Shown: positions 10,701 to 23,100 of the stretch, in pieces | Numbering within the stretch: the stretch's first letter is position 1 | How the letters are laid out: every line of letters begins with the position of its first letter | NCBI GenBank assembly: GCA_037042915.1 | Contig: CM073194.1 | Coordinates: forward strand, 3,348,001-3,412,000 | From: Auricularia sp. M13 | Lineage: Eukaryota; Basidiomycota; Agaricomycetes; Auriculariales; Auriculariaceae | Reading direction: 5' to 3' | DNA length: 64,000 nucleotides | Program-made: the position numbers and the translations under genes | The notes under the pieces: generated by a model | The model's input: only the letters and a program-made list of their open reading frames with translations | What the model was told of the DNA's origin: nothing | Databases searched by the model: none

Positions 10701-13380
10701 CCTCCAGCGTCGGACCGGCCACATCGTAGCTGCGCACACCATATTTGCTGCGTCCGTCGCCCTGCAGTAGCTGCAGCACCCGTCCGACAAGTGCGTTATC
10801 GCTCGTGCCCAGGCGATACGCGACGTCAGCTGTTGGCGAGCTCTCCACGCTGGTCTCCGGCGCAACAGCGCGGATTTGCTCCAGAAGCGGTTCCGGTGCT
10901 TGCGAAGGGGAGTCGAAGGAGACGTGTGCCGTGTACCCACCGCCAAGACGCGCCTTCAGTGCGACAGGGTGCGCACTGGCGACGAGCTTGCCCGGTGGAG
11001 CAAGGATCGCAACGTGATCGCCGAGCAAGTCTGCCTCGTCTAGGAACTACGACAACACATCATTAGCAACGTCATAAAACAGGGAAGGGGGAAGGTCCGC
11101 GCACATGGGTGGTGAATACGACGGTACGCTCTCCTCGGACGCGTGTCAAGGTCCGCCAGATGGCTCGTCGCGACAGCGGGTCTACACCGCTTGTGCACTC
11201 GTCCACCAGCACAGCTATCAATCGCGTTAAAGCGCGGAAACCAGAGATCGTGAGCGAAAGACTTACTGCTTGACCCGCCCACGAGTCCGATAGCAAGCTG
11301 CAGCTTCCTCTTCTGTCCACCGGACAGTGTATCAGCATTTGCGTCCTCCTTCGGACCTCCCAAATCGCAATCCCTAAGCAGCTGCCTGAGATCCTCCTCG
11401 GTCTCATTGCCGCCTTTCACATCGCGCCAGACTCGCAAGGTCTGCACACAACTAAGCTCCGGGAACAACACGTTCTTCTGTGGGACGATTCCGACGTGGC
11501 CCTTGTCGGCGACATGCAGCCCTCCCGCGGTGCGCGAGAGCAAGCCGGCGATGATGCTCAGCGAGGTGGACTTGCCCGCGCCGTTGGAGCCGAGGAGGAC
11601 GAAGAGCGAGCCGCGCGGGACGTCCAGCGAGAGACCGCTGACTGCAGTGAAGGAGCCGAAATCCTTGCGGAGGCTGCGCACGCTGATCGCCATACTCGTG
11701 TCCGGCTGCTCGATGGGTGCCTCGTCCGCCACCTTGCGCTTGCCGAAGCGGAACCAGCTGCGTTTGACGCGGGGCTCGCGCGCGTCGTAGATGCGGCGCT
11801 CAAAGACGATGGCGAGGTACGGGAAGAGGAAGATGTCGATCTACGTTCGGAGTCGATCAGCATCGCACAACGAAACAGTGCGTGGAAAAAAAATGCGTAC
11901 GATTCCAGCAATGAGGATGGGCAGCAGGACGATGCCCTTGTCAGGATCACCATGTAGCGCATCGGTGGGCAGCTCATTATTCTCCCATCCGGCGATGGCG
12001 CGAGTCGCAAACACAAAGAAAGATGGCGGGAACACAAGCGAGAATATGGTCGCGGCTCCAGTGGCGACGTTGCGCAAGACCACGGCGAGGATGGCGAAGA
12101 GCAGCGCGAAGAACGTTGCACAGACCGCTGCGAGCTGTGGCGACTTGCCAAAGCGCACAGCAACAAGCAGCGCCCAGCTGGCCAGCGAGAAGCCCGTGAT
12201 GAGGTGCACGGCGATGACGAGCCCGACGTTGGTCTTTGCAAAGATCTGCACCTTCCAGACTATGGCGACAATAATCCAACCGGGCAGATATGCGAGGCTG
12301 ATGCTTAAATGCCAGGATCTGTGTAGGGCACCGGGCAGACGTCAGTATGTTTGATCTTGTGGTGGAGGAAGCAGAGGAGACGTACATGATACGAGGCCAA
12401 TCACGCAAGCCCATGACCTTCATATGCTGCGTGACGCCGCTCGCGCGCTCCGTCGTTGCCGCGCCGGGAAGGTGGTACACGATGCCCAGGAAGCATGCGA
12501 AAAAGCCCAGCACGAGCAAGCTGCGGAATCCGCGCACAAAGCTTAGTCGAATCCTCAGCTTCTGCTCGGCGTTCGTCTCTTGAGTGAAGGGCCACTCCCT
12601 TACGGGTGCGGGTGTCGTTCCAGTAACGAGCTCGATGATCGCGCGGTCAACGGCGGATTGCAGCGGGAGCACGCGCTTTTCAAAGTCGGACGTGTGTCGC
12701 TGGACATCGACGAAGAAGAAGCCGGCGTCGCCGCGCAGCGTGTAGCTATAGCTTATCGTGGAGTTGGCCGAGGCGGAGGGCTCGAAGACGACGGCGGCGT
12801 AGCATTCAGAGTACAGCTGGAAGTTCTGCGGGCACTGCGCGGCGACGTCCGATGCGTTCTGGACCTGATGCACAGACCGCTTCTGGCGGTCGCTGAAGTC
12901 CGCCGTGACACGGTCCATAATAGCCTCGGGAGTAACGTTTGAGCTTAGAGCATCAGTGCCGGTGGAATTTACGGCCCAAATGAGCCTGAAGTCGGGGTCG
13001 AAGACATCGGCAAGCGATTTGACGGGGACGACAGTACCAAGACCCAACTGCGAGGTCGTTTTCAGCTGACTGAGACAGAGAAGAGCCGTTACGCACATTG
13101 CTGGGCTTGATGAGGAAGAGCTGGGCAACGCCTGAAGGATGCAGCACTCAGAACCAGATATCCAGTCAATTAAAGTGTGAGACAGCGCACCGAGGAAAAT
13201 GCCAAAGGCAACGAGTAATACGAAACAGCGTAGTACATTCTAAGCCCGGCGAAACTCAGATTCAGCGGGGAAGCTCCAGAATCCAGGCATGCCAGAAGGC
13301 TAACGCACAAGGATCCAGTGCTTGCCGAGTACGATCCAGTTCTTCTTGAACAGCGCCCAGAACTGCCTCCAGAAGCCCAT
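7784..13380 (-). CDS. Full-size ABC transporter, ABCA-like
   Basis: A complete two-repeat ABC protein of the ABCA type, a family linked to lipid movement. It starts at 13380 (MGFWRQFWALFKKNWIVL, the membrane-edge start typical of the family). Two small exons and a large non-cytosolic loop follow (about 12600-13050), then membrane helices (12000-12580). NBD1 has Walker A GSNGAGKST, signature LSGGQKRKLQLAIG and Walker B VLVDECTSGVDP (about 11150-11730). The second membrane domain has another large loop (9600-10500). NBD2 has GPNGAGKTTT, LSGGNGRKLALAISLM and VVLIDEFSTGIDP (about 8340-8830). It ends with a regulatory tail (SLESVFLKVIRANN) and stop at 7784-7786. Short introns interrupt both halves. 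The TMD-NBD-TMD-NBD order and large loops separate it from ABCB, ABCC and ABCG. Substrate is unknown. Confidence 0.9.
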
Positions 13381-15295
13381 GCTGGCTCGCTGGATGGTCG
13401 TGGAGACGAGAGATTGCTTGTGGTGGGCTGAGCGGGGTGGATTAAACTACCAGCCACGATGCCTGCTCGGCATTGCTATTTGCTGTGTCAGACAAATGAT
13501 CCCGAGCTCTCGGCGCGCCGGGCATTGAACGCGTGTTTGTTCCGAGCCCTGGCGGCTGGCGGACTTGTCGGTCAACAGACCAGAGAGTCAAAGGCTCCCG
13601 AATGTCTCACGGGTCTTGAGAGATTTGAGATGAACAGGGCGTCAGAATTTGAAGTTGAGTCGCCTCTCTCGAGTGCCCTTATCTCCAATGAAATCTGAGG
13701 TGGCATTTGCAGTTCCTCCGGCGTGCAATCCCGCGACTTGTCCCGCGGCAGACCGCATAGGTTACTGCGGGGAAGCCCAGTTGATCGCTTGCCAGCTACG
13801 GGACCGTATGGTGGTAGACGTCGGTACGCAAGGACCGAGGGCGGTGCATTACTCGAGCTTGGCAAACCTTTCCGCGGAATAACTGCTTATATTCCAGGGG
13901 ATTAAGTATGAGGAATTGAGTATCTTGTCCGAGAAAATGCACAGAAATTGCGGACTTCATCATGCGCGCGGAAGGCATAGAACGGAGAGTCTCTCCCCTT
14001 CGACTCGTCTGCGCTGTCCCAGGGAAAGGTGGTGTCGATAGGTGTCCTTAAGGAGCGTTTAAGTGGCATTAGCTTGTATTCTATATGTACACGTACCACA
14101 AGCATTGTGCCGCAAAAGTTTGGCAGTCCGTGCTTAGTCCTGACGGCGTCGTTGGATAGTTGCGCGCAGCCGTGCCACCTCCGCGACAAGCCACGCCGGG
14201 GCATCATGATACTGCAGGCTCCCGCAGTGTCGTCTACTATTGAGTACGGGCATGGGTACGAGTGTTGACGAAGAGCAGGATGCTGTGTCAGTCCCGGAGC
14301 GGGGCTGAGGCCGCGGCGAATGGATGATAAGTGAGCAGGAAGCGGCCCGCGTCGAGTGTCCAAAACCGTCACATCACTCCTGTCGTTGATCCATATGTCT
14401 ACTTTCCGCCAGCGAGCAGCGTGTCGTGGCAAGGAAACCATGCATTGCTCGGATGCTCCGTTCATTGGCAACCTCCTGGCATCACGCTGTAGAGTATTGA
14501 AGACGACACGGGTGTACGCGGGAAAAATCGCGCCAGTAGCAGTTCCACACGTCCGAAACACGCCCTGCGCGAAGCCCGCGGGTAAGACACGCCGAAATAT
14601 GTTCACAGCGTGACAGCCCAGGGCAGCTCAATGCAAGTCTGCGCAATCGCGAGCACACTGCAGAGAGCACAAATGGAATCCTAGCCCGCTCTCGACTGTA
14701 GTCTCCATAGTCTAATGTCCGCCAATCGCCATCGGGCCTATCGACAGCGACGTCGAAAAACAGCGTGGGACATCGACCGGTTGGGTGATAAGGATTTATC
14801 CTGTACGGAAACAGCACACAGCACAGACTCCTTCATGAACAAGCTGTAGACTGCCCTCGAGCTGGCCTTGCTGCGTTGCCAGATCGTCTACTTGCTCCTG
14901 GGCGATGTGCAAAGAGCAGTTTGCTCGGCGCAGCCGTCGCGCAAGCTGCGTAAGCGTAAGGGGGTGTATTACTGAGCCGCAAAATAGGCGCAAAGACGCG
15001 CTGCATGCACGAAGCCGGAGAGGGACATGATGAAGGAGCAGATCAAGCGACGGAGGGCGGAGCCTAAAACCGTGTTGCCTCCGCTCCTCTCTGACTTAAT
15101 CATTCTTAAAACATCCCAGCGAATAGCATCTCCCAATCTCAGAGCTGCCAGTAGTGAAACCTTGAGGTTATTTACCTCCGTTGTACTGTTCACTGAACTT
15201 CGTTGCGAAGATCTTCAGGCAACCGAGTCCGGCAAGCACCGGCCGATCCACGGTAGACCAAAACTTGTCTTCTGGTCCTTCTATCGCCGCGCACC
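13381..15295. other. Long divergent intergenic region
   Basis: This 1.9-kb region lies between the starts of the ABCA gene (-) and an F-box gene (+). Open frames occur, the longest on - at 13902-14606, but it begins at GTG and shows no domain or conserved pattern. I see no RNA gene, repeat or clear TATA box; the region presumably carries both promoters. Confidence 0.5.
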
Positions 15296-17772
15296 ATGGC
15301 TCGCAAAGTCCGAGCAAAACCAAGACCGGAACCTACTCCGTCGCCAGAGCCAGAGTATACTGGATCACCACGCAAAAGCTTGCCAGTTCCAGCGGCCGTC
15401 GTTCTCGAGGTAGACCGCCATGACAGCATTCTCTACTCTCGGGTTGCCTGACGCGCTCAGATCTGCAAGAACTCGCATCCGCCCGACGTATTGTACTTGG
15501 CACGGACGTGCAGCACCTTGCGGCGCGTCCTGCGCGAACGCTCGTCAAGTAACGCTTGGAAACAAGCCTTCCGCAATGTAGGACTGCCCCCGTGTCCGGA
15601 CGATATCCCTGGTCCGCAATATGCTGCAATGTTCTATGAATCCGTCTGTGACGTACGGCACTGTAAATCTTCTCATCCTGTCCTGAGCTGAGTGCGGTTC
15701 GGCAGGGTTGCGGCTCGGGAAGATGCAAGAAGGGGCGCAGAGATGTCCATTGGGACGTGCGTCGCCGTCTCTGTATCAAATGTTCCAGAAAATTGTGCGT
15801 ACGCTTCCGACATGTCTCCATTTGTTCTCAGACGCCGCTGCAGTCTGGTTGATGTGCCAAAAATATGTCCTTGTCTACCGGACGGTCTGTTGGAAGACCT
15901 TGTGCCGACTTCGGGCGTGGCTGGCTGTAAGCTTCTCCCTCTTCGATATTCGTGTCTGACACATCTCTGCCTCCCGACAGCGAACGGGAAAGCCTATGAA
16001 CCAATGCTGCGCAGCGTAATGGACAAAATCCAGACCGTGGCAGCTATAGGTGCTCCCGAACTAGCAGCCCACATCGTCGACTTGAGAAAAAGGCTTGCGG
16101 CAATCGAATCAGTACGAATCCCTGAATTATTACCGGCACAGCTGCTGACTCAAATATATCGCAGCACTCACGCGAGTGCGAGCAGTGGGGCGAGGCTGAA
16201 GCCAATAAGCTCATCGAGGAAGAAGATCTCGCTTTACGGCAAGCTAGGTACGTCCTTGAGTAGCGTCTTCTTCAAGCCGCTGATAATGAATGCTGCGGCA
16301 GTGTTTGTTCTCGCCTTCAGAATGAGGGGTGGGGGGAGCAGCTGGACATGTACCGTGCTCATGTGCTCAGTCATCCTCTGGTAAACCAGTTCAAGCATCT
16401 CTTTGATGACGGTGAGATATTCTGTTCTTGAAACCAATCCGCACTCAGGTCCATAATAGACTGGAAACTCCACAGGGAGCGAATAAAGATGGACGCCGAA
16501 GCAAAATGGACAGCAAAACACGAATACAAGCTTCTCAAGCAGAGAAAACGAGATCGCTACCGGCGATGGGTCATGGCCATGATAGACCTCAGTCGTTTCG
16601 AAGATGATAAGAACTTCCAGGACGGAGAGGTCTGGCCGGATGGTAACGATTTGCGGCGAATGCCTGAGCTGCAGCCCATCCTTGATGGGAATGATGTCTC
16701 CGCCGATGCGGCCGTCACTGGAGCGGCCACTGACAATGGCGATGTCTTGCAATCGTCCATCAATGGCCATACTCAGCCGCTGGCCAACGGAGACCGCGCT
16801 GCTGGCGCAATGCTGAAGACCAAGACTACGTCGGAAGATCCCACGCCCGCTGATCATCCTGACAGCGTGGTGCGTGCTGGTGATTCCTCCGAGAGGGCGA
16901 TCGAGACCGATAGCAACAGCGAGGACGAGGACAACGACAACGACTGCTACTACCAGGACGGCCCTTATTACGAAGAGACTCAGTCTGACAGCGACGAATC
17001 TATTCTTCCCCCTGGCCATGGTCCGGACTCCCCCGTGTCTTCCCCGGAGTCGGATTCGGATTCTGTTGCTGTCGAAGAGGCTGCTGGCGACAGCACTATT
17101 TCGGCCGTGCAAGAGGAAGCTGCCGTCTCTGCCGCGATGGACCGTCTCTTCCCATCCGCTCTCCTCGCCTGGCGCCACAGCATCAGTCTACGACTATTCG
17201 GCTCCATTCCAGATAGGATTGTGCGCACCCTTGTTGGCAAAGCAGAGATATCCACCGACGCCGCCAAAATCGCCTTTCTTTCTCGCGCTGCGACAGTGTT
17301 CGAATGCCGTGGACAGGACAATCTGAATGACTGCTGGCTTTCCTGTGGCGGCGATCACAGTGGGCTCCCGAAAACTTGGGAAGGACTGCTCGTGTTCTAC
17401 CCCGAGGCACTGCACCACCGTGACATTTGCGCAATAGAAAACACAAGTCGGATGGAGCACTTTGAAGAGAAGACACGGTCTGTCGTGTTCGATGCGCAGG
17501 AGGAGCTCCGCGCAGCTTGGTCCCCGAACTCGCTGAAAATCTCCAAGGAGGGTTCGGCATTGATGAAGAAACTCGTTCGGGCCGCTGGTCTGGACCACCG
17601 CACCGCAACACGACGCGAGATGGACGAAGTCGACGCGAGGTTCGTATGCAAAACGTGTTTGGATGCGCCGGAGCCCGAAAGTGAGACAGCGCTAAAAGTT
17701 CATAACTGGCTCTCATGTGTGAGTTCTGATCTGCCCTTACAATATTGGCAGAATGCACTGGCACTCACATAG
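15296..17772 (+). CDS. F-box protein of the agaricomycete cysteine-containing family
   Basis: F-box proteins select substrates for SCF ubiquitin ligases through Skp1. The ATG at 15296 sits in a good context (gcaccATGg). Exon 1 ends PVPAAVVLE and joins exon 2 (ICKNSHPPDVLYLARTCSTL) to complete an F-box. Then come AWKQAFRNVGLPPCPDDIPG and a Cys block joined across an intron (ESVCD-GCGSGRCKK, RRRLCIKCSRK), the usual C..C...C..C knuckle of this mushroom family. Later exons give HSRECEQWGEAEANKLIEEE and a coiled, basic stretch (KWTAKHEYKLLKQRKRDRYR). The last large exon (16489-17772) carries a long acidic Ser/Asp/Glu linker and a C-terminal region with cysteines (FVCKTCLDA). About seven introns are inferred. 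Substrate is unknown. The family call rests on the order F-box, Cys knuckle and the 'HSRECEQW' coil. Confidence 0.75.
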
Positions 17773-18340
17773 CTTTGATGTAGCTGCATGACGACTTTTC
17801 GGAGCATGACGCTTTTCGGGAAAGCCGTCACTGTGGAGGACAGCATCCGGCACGCTTCGTACGTCTTACGAACCCCGACGCCGAAGCGCGGACGCGGGGC
17901 CTTGCTCCTCGTGGAGACAAATATCAGCCGTTGAGCGTCGCGCTCTCTGAGCTCGGCTTTCCACGGGAGTCCCTGGTCGGATAGCTGTGGCGCATCCACA
18001 GGTCCTGATGTGCTGATCGCAAATAGAATCTGAGAAATTCTTGGGTAGAGGTCGGGAGCTCGTTCGCAATCGGTCTTGAGTCACTTAGAGTTTTGGACTG
18101 ATCTCGCGTGAAAGTATGAAGTTCAGTCTTGCTGCTGGAGAGATGTTCACTGAGTTGAATGTACAAGCATGATGTGAACTATATTGCTAGTAGCGCGAGT
18201 ACGACAATTAATCAATCTAATATGCGATATGAATTGTTAACGGGAACCGAAACAGTTGAAATTTTCGGGATGAGTCGTGATGTGAGCCGTCATGGCGAAT
18301 ACAAGGGAATGCATGTCTTGAACCAAGTACCCCGAGTCCT
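17773..18340. other. Intergenic region between convergent genes
   Basis: This is the 3' region shared by the F-box gene (+) and the unrecognised gene ending at 18341 (-). It is AT-richer at about 18140-18270. I see no gene, RNA or repeat. Confidence 0.5.
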
Positions 18341-18970
18341 TCAAGGAAGGGCGACTTTCTCCGGTACCCAGTCATGGATGCGGAGGCACGCCAAGTCGGG
18401 ATTGCGGTAGAACCAGCGCGCGTTGTTGTCATACGGGTTCTGCAGCGCCCAGCCGATGAGGAACATCCGCTTCGCCCAGTCGCACGGCGCGATCCAGACC
18501 TCAGCAACCTGGCCCGCTGCCATCGCCGGCCGCAGACGCGGCCACTGGCAGTGGCCCTCGGCGTGCCAGCGGGGCTCGGGGACGTGGTGCCGGCTGAGAA
18601 GCTCGCAGGCGTGCTCCCAGGGAGTCGTGCCGGCCGTCTTCGTCTGAGGGGCGAAGATGGAGAGTGTGTCGGTGAGGCGGCCGGCAGTGCGGAACAGGCC
18701 CTTGGAGCAGACGAAGATGGGGCCCAAGAAGCCGTTGTTGAGCATCGTTTCTGGGAGCTCGAAGAGGGGGTAGCCGTCAAGCTCTAGGTCGTTGCCGACG
18801 ATGAGGTCCTCGGCAGTGACGTTGAGAGGGTCGAGGGCGGCGGTCTTGCTGGCTCCGCGCACTGTGGTGACCTCGGTAACGTAGCGGGCAAAGTCGATGT
18901 GCGGGAAGTCGGCAAGAGGATCATTGGTGGCGGCATCGGCAGTCGCTGCGAGCGTAGACATGGTGTGCAT
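18341..18970 (-). CDS. Unrecognised single-exon protein, about 209 aa
   Basis: An intronless open frame with coding-like composition (charged and aromatic residues evenly spread, GC-rich third positions). It starts MHTMSTLAATADAATNDP and ends at a TGA at 18341-18343. Features visible are DFARYVTEV, VGNDLELDGYPLFELPE, GFLGPIFVCSKGLFRTAG, many Trp residues in the C-terminal half (WIAPCDWAKRMFLIGWAL) and RIHDWVPEKVALP. No signal peptide or membrane helix is apparent, and I recognise no domain. A TATA-like TATAAGAG (19047-19054, - strand) lies about 77 bp upstream of 18970, which favours this start over upstream in-frame Met codons; ATG at 18961 is an alternative. The reading frame is well supported; the function is unknown. 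Confidence 0.6.
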   Translation of the reverse strand: MHTMSTLAATADAATNDPLADFPHIDFARYVTEVTTVRGASKTAALDPLNVTAEDLIVGNDLELDGYPLFELPETMLNNGFLGPIFVCSKGLFRTAGRLTDTLSIFAPQTKTAGTTPWEHACELLSRHHVPEPRWHAEGHCQWPRLRPAMAAGQVAEVWIAPCDWAKRMFLIGWALQNPYDNNARWFYRNPDLACLRIHDWVPEKVALP

Positions 18971-19046
18971 GGATATGAGCTTGGTGAGGACCGCTGATGG
19001 TGAGGTGAAATGTGGGGAACTGAAACGCAGCGCGTGCGGGCTCGCC

Positions 19047-19054
19047 CTCTTATA
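19047..19054 (-). promoter_or_regulatory. TATA-like box
   Basis: The minus strand reads TATAAGAG, about 77 bp before the start codon at 18970. It supports the chosen start of the single-exon gene. Confidence 0.45.
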
Positions 19055-20050
19055 CTCTGCGGGGACCGTCGCTCCCAATCATCCCAGTTTTCAGGTTGGA
19101 TTGGTATACGCTTGTTGACAAGCTCGAAAATCTTGCCTATCAAAGATAGCCAGCGTGGGCGAAGCGTCTCGAACCACGCCCGGCAATTGGTCCACCACGC
19201 GCAACACCAGCGCTATGACCGCGCTTGGGTCAAAAGCCGATGCACTGTGCTGGCTCAGAAGTAGACCAAAGCAGGCCACGGCGCAATTTTTTTTTTTTGA
19301 GGTCCTTGAAATGGAGCGAGACGTGCCATCGAGTCACAGAAGTCCCAGTATTCGCCGCAGTGCATCAACCGACGCATCCGCCCTTTGCTCGACTGTGCCG
19401 CAAGCCAGTATCCCACAGTAAAATAATGCGTAGTCTACTCTTACTGGAGAAGTGAGGTCTATTGCGCTTCGCTTGAGCTTACTTTGCTCAGGGCAATGCA
19501 TCGGAGTATTGTTTTGATGTCGGAATTAAAAACAAAACCGTTCCCTTCCTGCCGCGCATGCTGTTTTTTGGGTGTCAAAACAAAGTCAGATATAAGGCCA
19601 AGAATGAGAGATCCGTTAGCTTCAGACTCTGTCTCGTCCAGCCAACGACGGGTCGTGGACCTGTGCATCGTGCCGCATGCCTGCCGCGGGACGCCGAAGT
19701 TATTCCCTGACACCTCAAATGGGTCATACCGCCATGAGGCTTACGTTTGAGAACAATGAAATTCAGGGGAACTGATCACTTCGCACCCTGCTGTGAGAAG
19801 TGCACGCGTAGGCCGGGTACAAACGGCGCAGCGCTTAGCCACCAGTACACGCTGCGCCACACCAACTGCGTCATGAATTAACCTTTTGACTGGCTATTAT
19901 TATTCGCTGAGAGAGATTATAATTCGTCCCTTTGGTGCGCTTGCATATACTGGCCCCAGGTTACAGTGCGATGAGCCGTATTAGGATTGGCAGCTGCCTT
20001 TTCGGGCTTAAGCTCGATCCCAGGGCGAGTCCGAGGGATGTGACGCTCGT

Positions 20051-20058
20051 TGACGTCA
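20051..20058. promoter_or_regulatory. CRE-like palindrome TGACGTCA
   Basis: This is a perfect ATF/CREB-type bZIP site about 95 bp upstream of the SMP/C2 gene ATG. Fungal bZIP factors bind this sequence in stress and cAMP responses; use at this gene is inference from position. Confidence 0.45.
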
Positions 20059-20152
20059 GCGGCGCGCATTTAGGGCTTGGGGCCGGTCGACGCTGTCAGA
20101 CACCGTCTCTTGACCCTTTACCACCACCAACGAGCCGCACACGACACACGCA

Positions 20153-23100
20153 ATGGCGACAAGCGTCGGCCAGCCCTACAGGTATCTGGTCGTTCGTATA
20201 CTCGCAGTATTATCCTGACACCGTGTTCAGCGAAAATAGACCCGTCCCGACCATCGCACACTTTGAAGAGCAGCAGAAGCAGCATGCGGCGGAAGAGCAA
20301 GAGCCCGTGTCCAACGACGTGAATCGCGTCAAGGACGGGAACCCGCCAACGACCGGCGCCGAGGAGAAGGACGCGTTCATGAAGCGCGCGCTCAACAAGG
20401 AGCCGCCGCCCACGCAGCGCGTCGAGGAGGAGCGCAAGAAGGGCCCGCGGCATGTCAAGGACCCCGTCACGGGCCAGCAGGTCCTCATCAAGGACGCCAA
20501 GTTCAAGGGTGCGCATCCGGGTTCTCATCTGCACCTGTGAACGCGATTGACACCTCAGTGCAGACTACCAGACGGGCCCACTCGCGCACGTCGACCCAAA
20601 CGACGTGCATGCTGGACCAGCAGTGCAAGCACCGGGAATGGAGAAGCAGAGCTCGGAGGCCGTCACTGCGCCCAACCCAGCCATGCCTGGCAACATCCTC
20701 CTGCAGGCCTTCCCAGAGCCAGCGACCGTGCACATGAAGCCAGTGCTGGACAACATGGATCGCATCATGGTATGTTCGTGTCTAGGCTTGAGCAGCACCA
20801 GAGCTTAGACGCGCCAACGCACAGTACGGAATTATCGCCGCCTCGCTCGTCATCTGGTCCTTCACGGCATTCGGACACGGCTTCAAGCGCTTCCTCTTCG
20901 TCTCGACCCTCCTCGGCTGCCTGACGTTCGTTGAGCTGACGCTCGTCTCGCTCGTCCAGCGCGGCCTCGAGAAGGAAATGGAGCGTGTCCGGCACGACAT
21001 GGCCGCGCGCCGCGGCGAGCAGTTCAGCCCGCCGACGCCCGAGTCCGTCGAGTGGCTCAACGCGTTCCTGCGCGTCGTCTGGGGTCTGATCAACCCCGAC
21101 ATGTTTGTGCCCATCGCCGACGTCGTCGAGGACGTCATGCAGCAGAGTCTGCCTGGCTTTATCGATGCCGTGCGCATCTCCGATATCGGACAAGGCACTA
21201 ACCCGCTGCGGTATGTCCGTTGTGTGCTGCGACTCAATTGCCGTTAACATTGATCTGCGCAGGATTGTGTCGATGCGCGCGCTCCCGGACCAGCCGGGCG
21301 ACAAGGAGTATCCGCGCGAAGAGTGGGTTGGACTGAGCCAGGTGGAAATCGAGAAAAGGCGCAAGGAGGGCAAGGACGAGGACCAGAGCGGCGATTATGT
21401 CGTACGTTGCATAAGCCCTACCGTCGCGCAAACTGATCAGCTTTGCACGCGCAGAACTACGAGGTAGCATTCTCGTACCAGGCACTGCCCGGCCAGGGCA
21501 ACGAGCTGCGTCAGAAGAACATCCAGTGCGTAACGTAGCAGGGCGTGCAGGCTCAAGCTGACGCTGCGAAGCTTGTTGCTCGAGTTCTTCCTTGGCGCGT
21601 TCGACTGGTTGCACATCCCCGTTCCCATCTGGGTCCAAGTGGAAGGATTCTGCGGCACGGGTAAGCAACATATCCACGCATGACAACTTGTACTCACGCT
21701 CCCGCAGTCAGGTTGCGCATCCAGTTCATCCCGGAGCCGCCATTCGTGCGCAACGTGCGTCACTCTCCTCCCGGTAACGTCGACGCAACTGACCCGTTTT
21801 CGCGCACTCCAGTTGACCTTCACCCTCATGGGCGTCCCCGCCGTCGAAGTTTCCGTTGTGCCGTTGACGAGCAAACTTCCGAACGTCCTCGACCTCCCCT
21901 TCGTCAGCCGCTTCGTGAAGATGGCCATCGCTGCAGGGACCGCCGAGCTCGTCGCGCCGAAGAGCATGACGCTCAACCTCCAGGAGATGCTGAGCGCTGC
22001 GGCGGTGGGCGATACGCAGGCACTGGGCGTCTTCGTTGTGAGGATCCACCATGCGGAGGGACTGAAGGCCAAGGACCGCAATGGGTTCAGCGATCCTTAT
22101 ATCGTGCTGGCTTATGCCAAGGTGCGTTCACGAGGCGCGGTGTTCGCGTGGATCGGTGTGGAATTGAGGCTGATGCGCGTTGGGTGCAGTTCGGGAAGCC
22201 GCTTTATTCGACGAGGATCATCCTCGAGGACCTGAACCCTGTGTTTGAGGAGACGGCGATGATGCTCGTGACGCGCAATGAAGTCCAGGTTCGTAATCGT
22301 ATCAGTTCGTCGATGTTCGGATCCAGACTGATTCGATGAACGCAGGCGGACGAGGACGTTTCGGCGATGCTCTGGGACTCGGACAAGCGCAGTGCCGAGT
22401 GCGTACACTCGCCCTACTGCACGTTGTGGAGGCTGACCACGCTGGCAGCGATTTGTTGGGACGCGTTCAGATCCCGGTCAAGGAGCTGATGAAACGACCG
22501 AACGAGATGTTCGACCGAGTGGACCCGCTCATGGGCTTTGAGGACGCGGATTCGATGGAAGGCAAGCTTTAGTAAGTGTCTTCTGCCCTCGGTCCGTGCC
22601 CATGTGCGAGGCTGAATGCGACCGTGCCACCTCTAGCTGGAGCATTGGCTACTTCGACAAGGTTCCGCTCAACAAGAAGCTCGAACGCCTCGAGCCATTC
22701 GACGCCTCGAAGATGGCCGTACCGGAGAAACAGCCGAAAACTGCGCCAGAGATGGAGATGCGCCCTCACGACAAGGCGCCGAACCCCGCAGCGAAGGACC
22801 TCCCGCCGCCGCCGCCCGATGTGCAGAAGACGCCGCCGGACGCGGAGTGGCCGAGCGGCGTCTTGAGCGTCGTGGTGCACCAGATTAATAACCTGGAGAG
22901 ACAGAATTTGAAAGGGACGACGGGGAGCGATAAAGAGAGGTGCATACGAGGGGTTGCGTTGCGGTGTGGTCGTATCATATTGACGCGTTTCTGCGCTTGC
23001 GTAGGGAAGGACGCGCGGGCCAGGACACGGACGAGCCCGGCGAGCAGAACGCCAATTTGCCCAGCGCGTACTGCGAGATTGTCGTCAACGACGACTTGAT

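Larger units (their letters stand above)
18971..20152. other. Divergent intergenic region
   Basis: It holds the promoter of the 18341-18970 gene (TATAAGAG on - at 19047-19054), a T11 run near 19289, and the promoter of the SMP/C2 gene with a CRE-like palindrome at 20051-20058. Open frames on both strands at 19091-19750 show no recognisable content. Confidence 0.5.

Noticed and set aside
13902-14606. 234-codon open frame on - upstream of the ABCA gene
   Set aside because: It begins at GTG, has no domain or conserved motif, and lies in a promoter-rich divergent region; probably a chance frame in GC-rich DNA.
20765-22408. Several long open frames on - across the SMP/C2 gene
   Set aside because: Shadows of the GC-rich coding strand.
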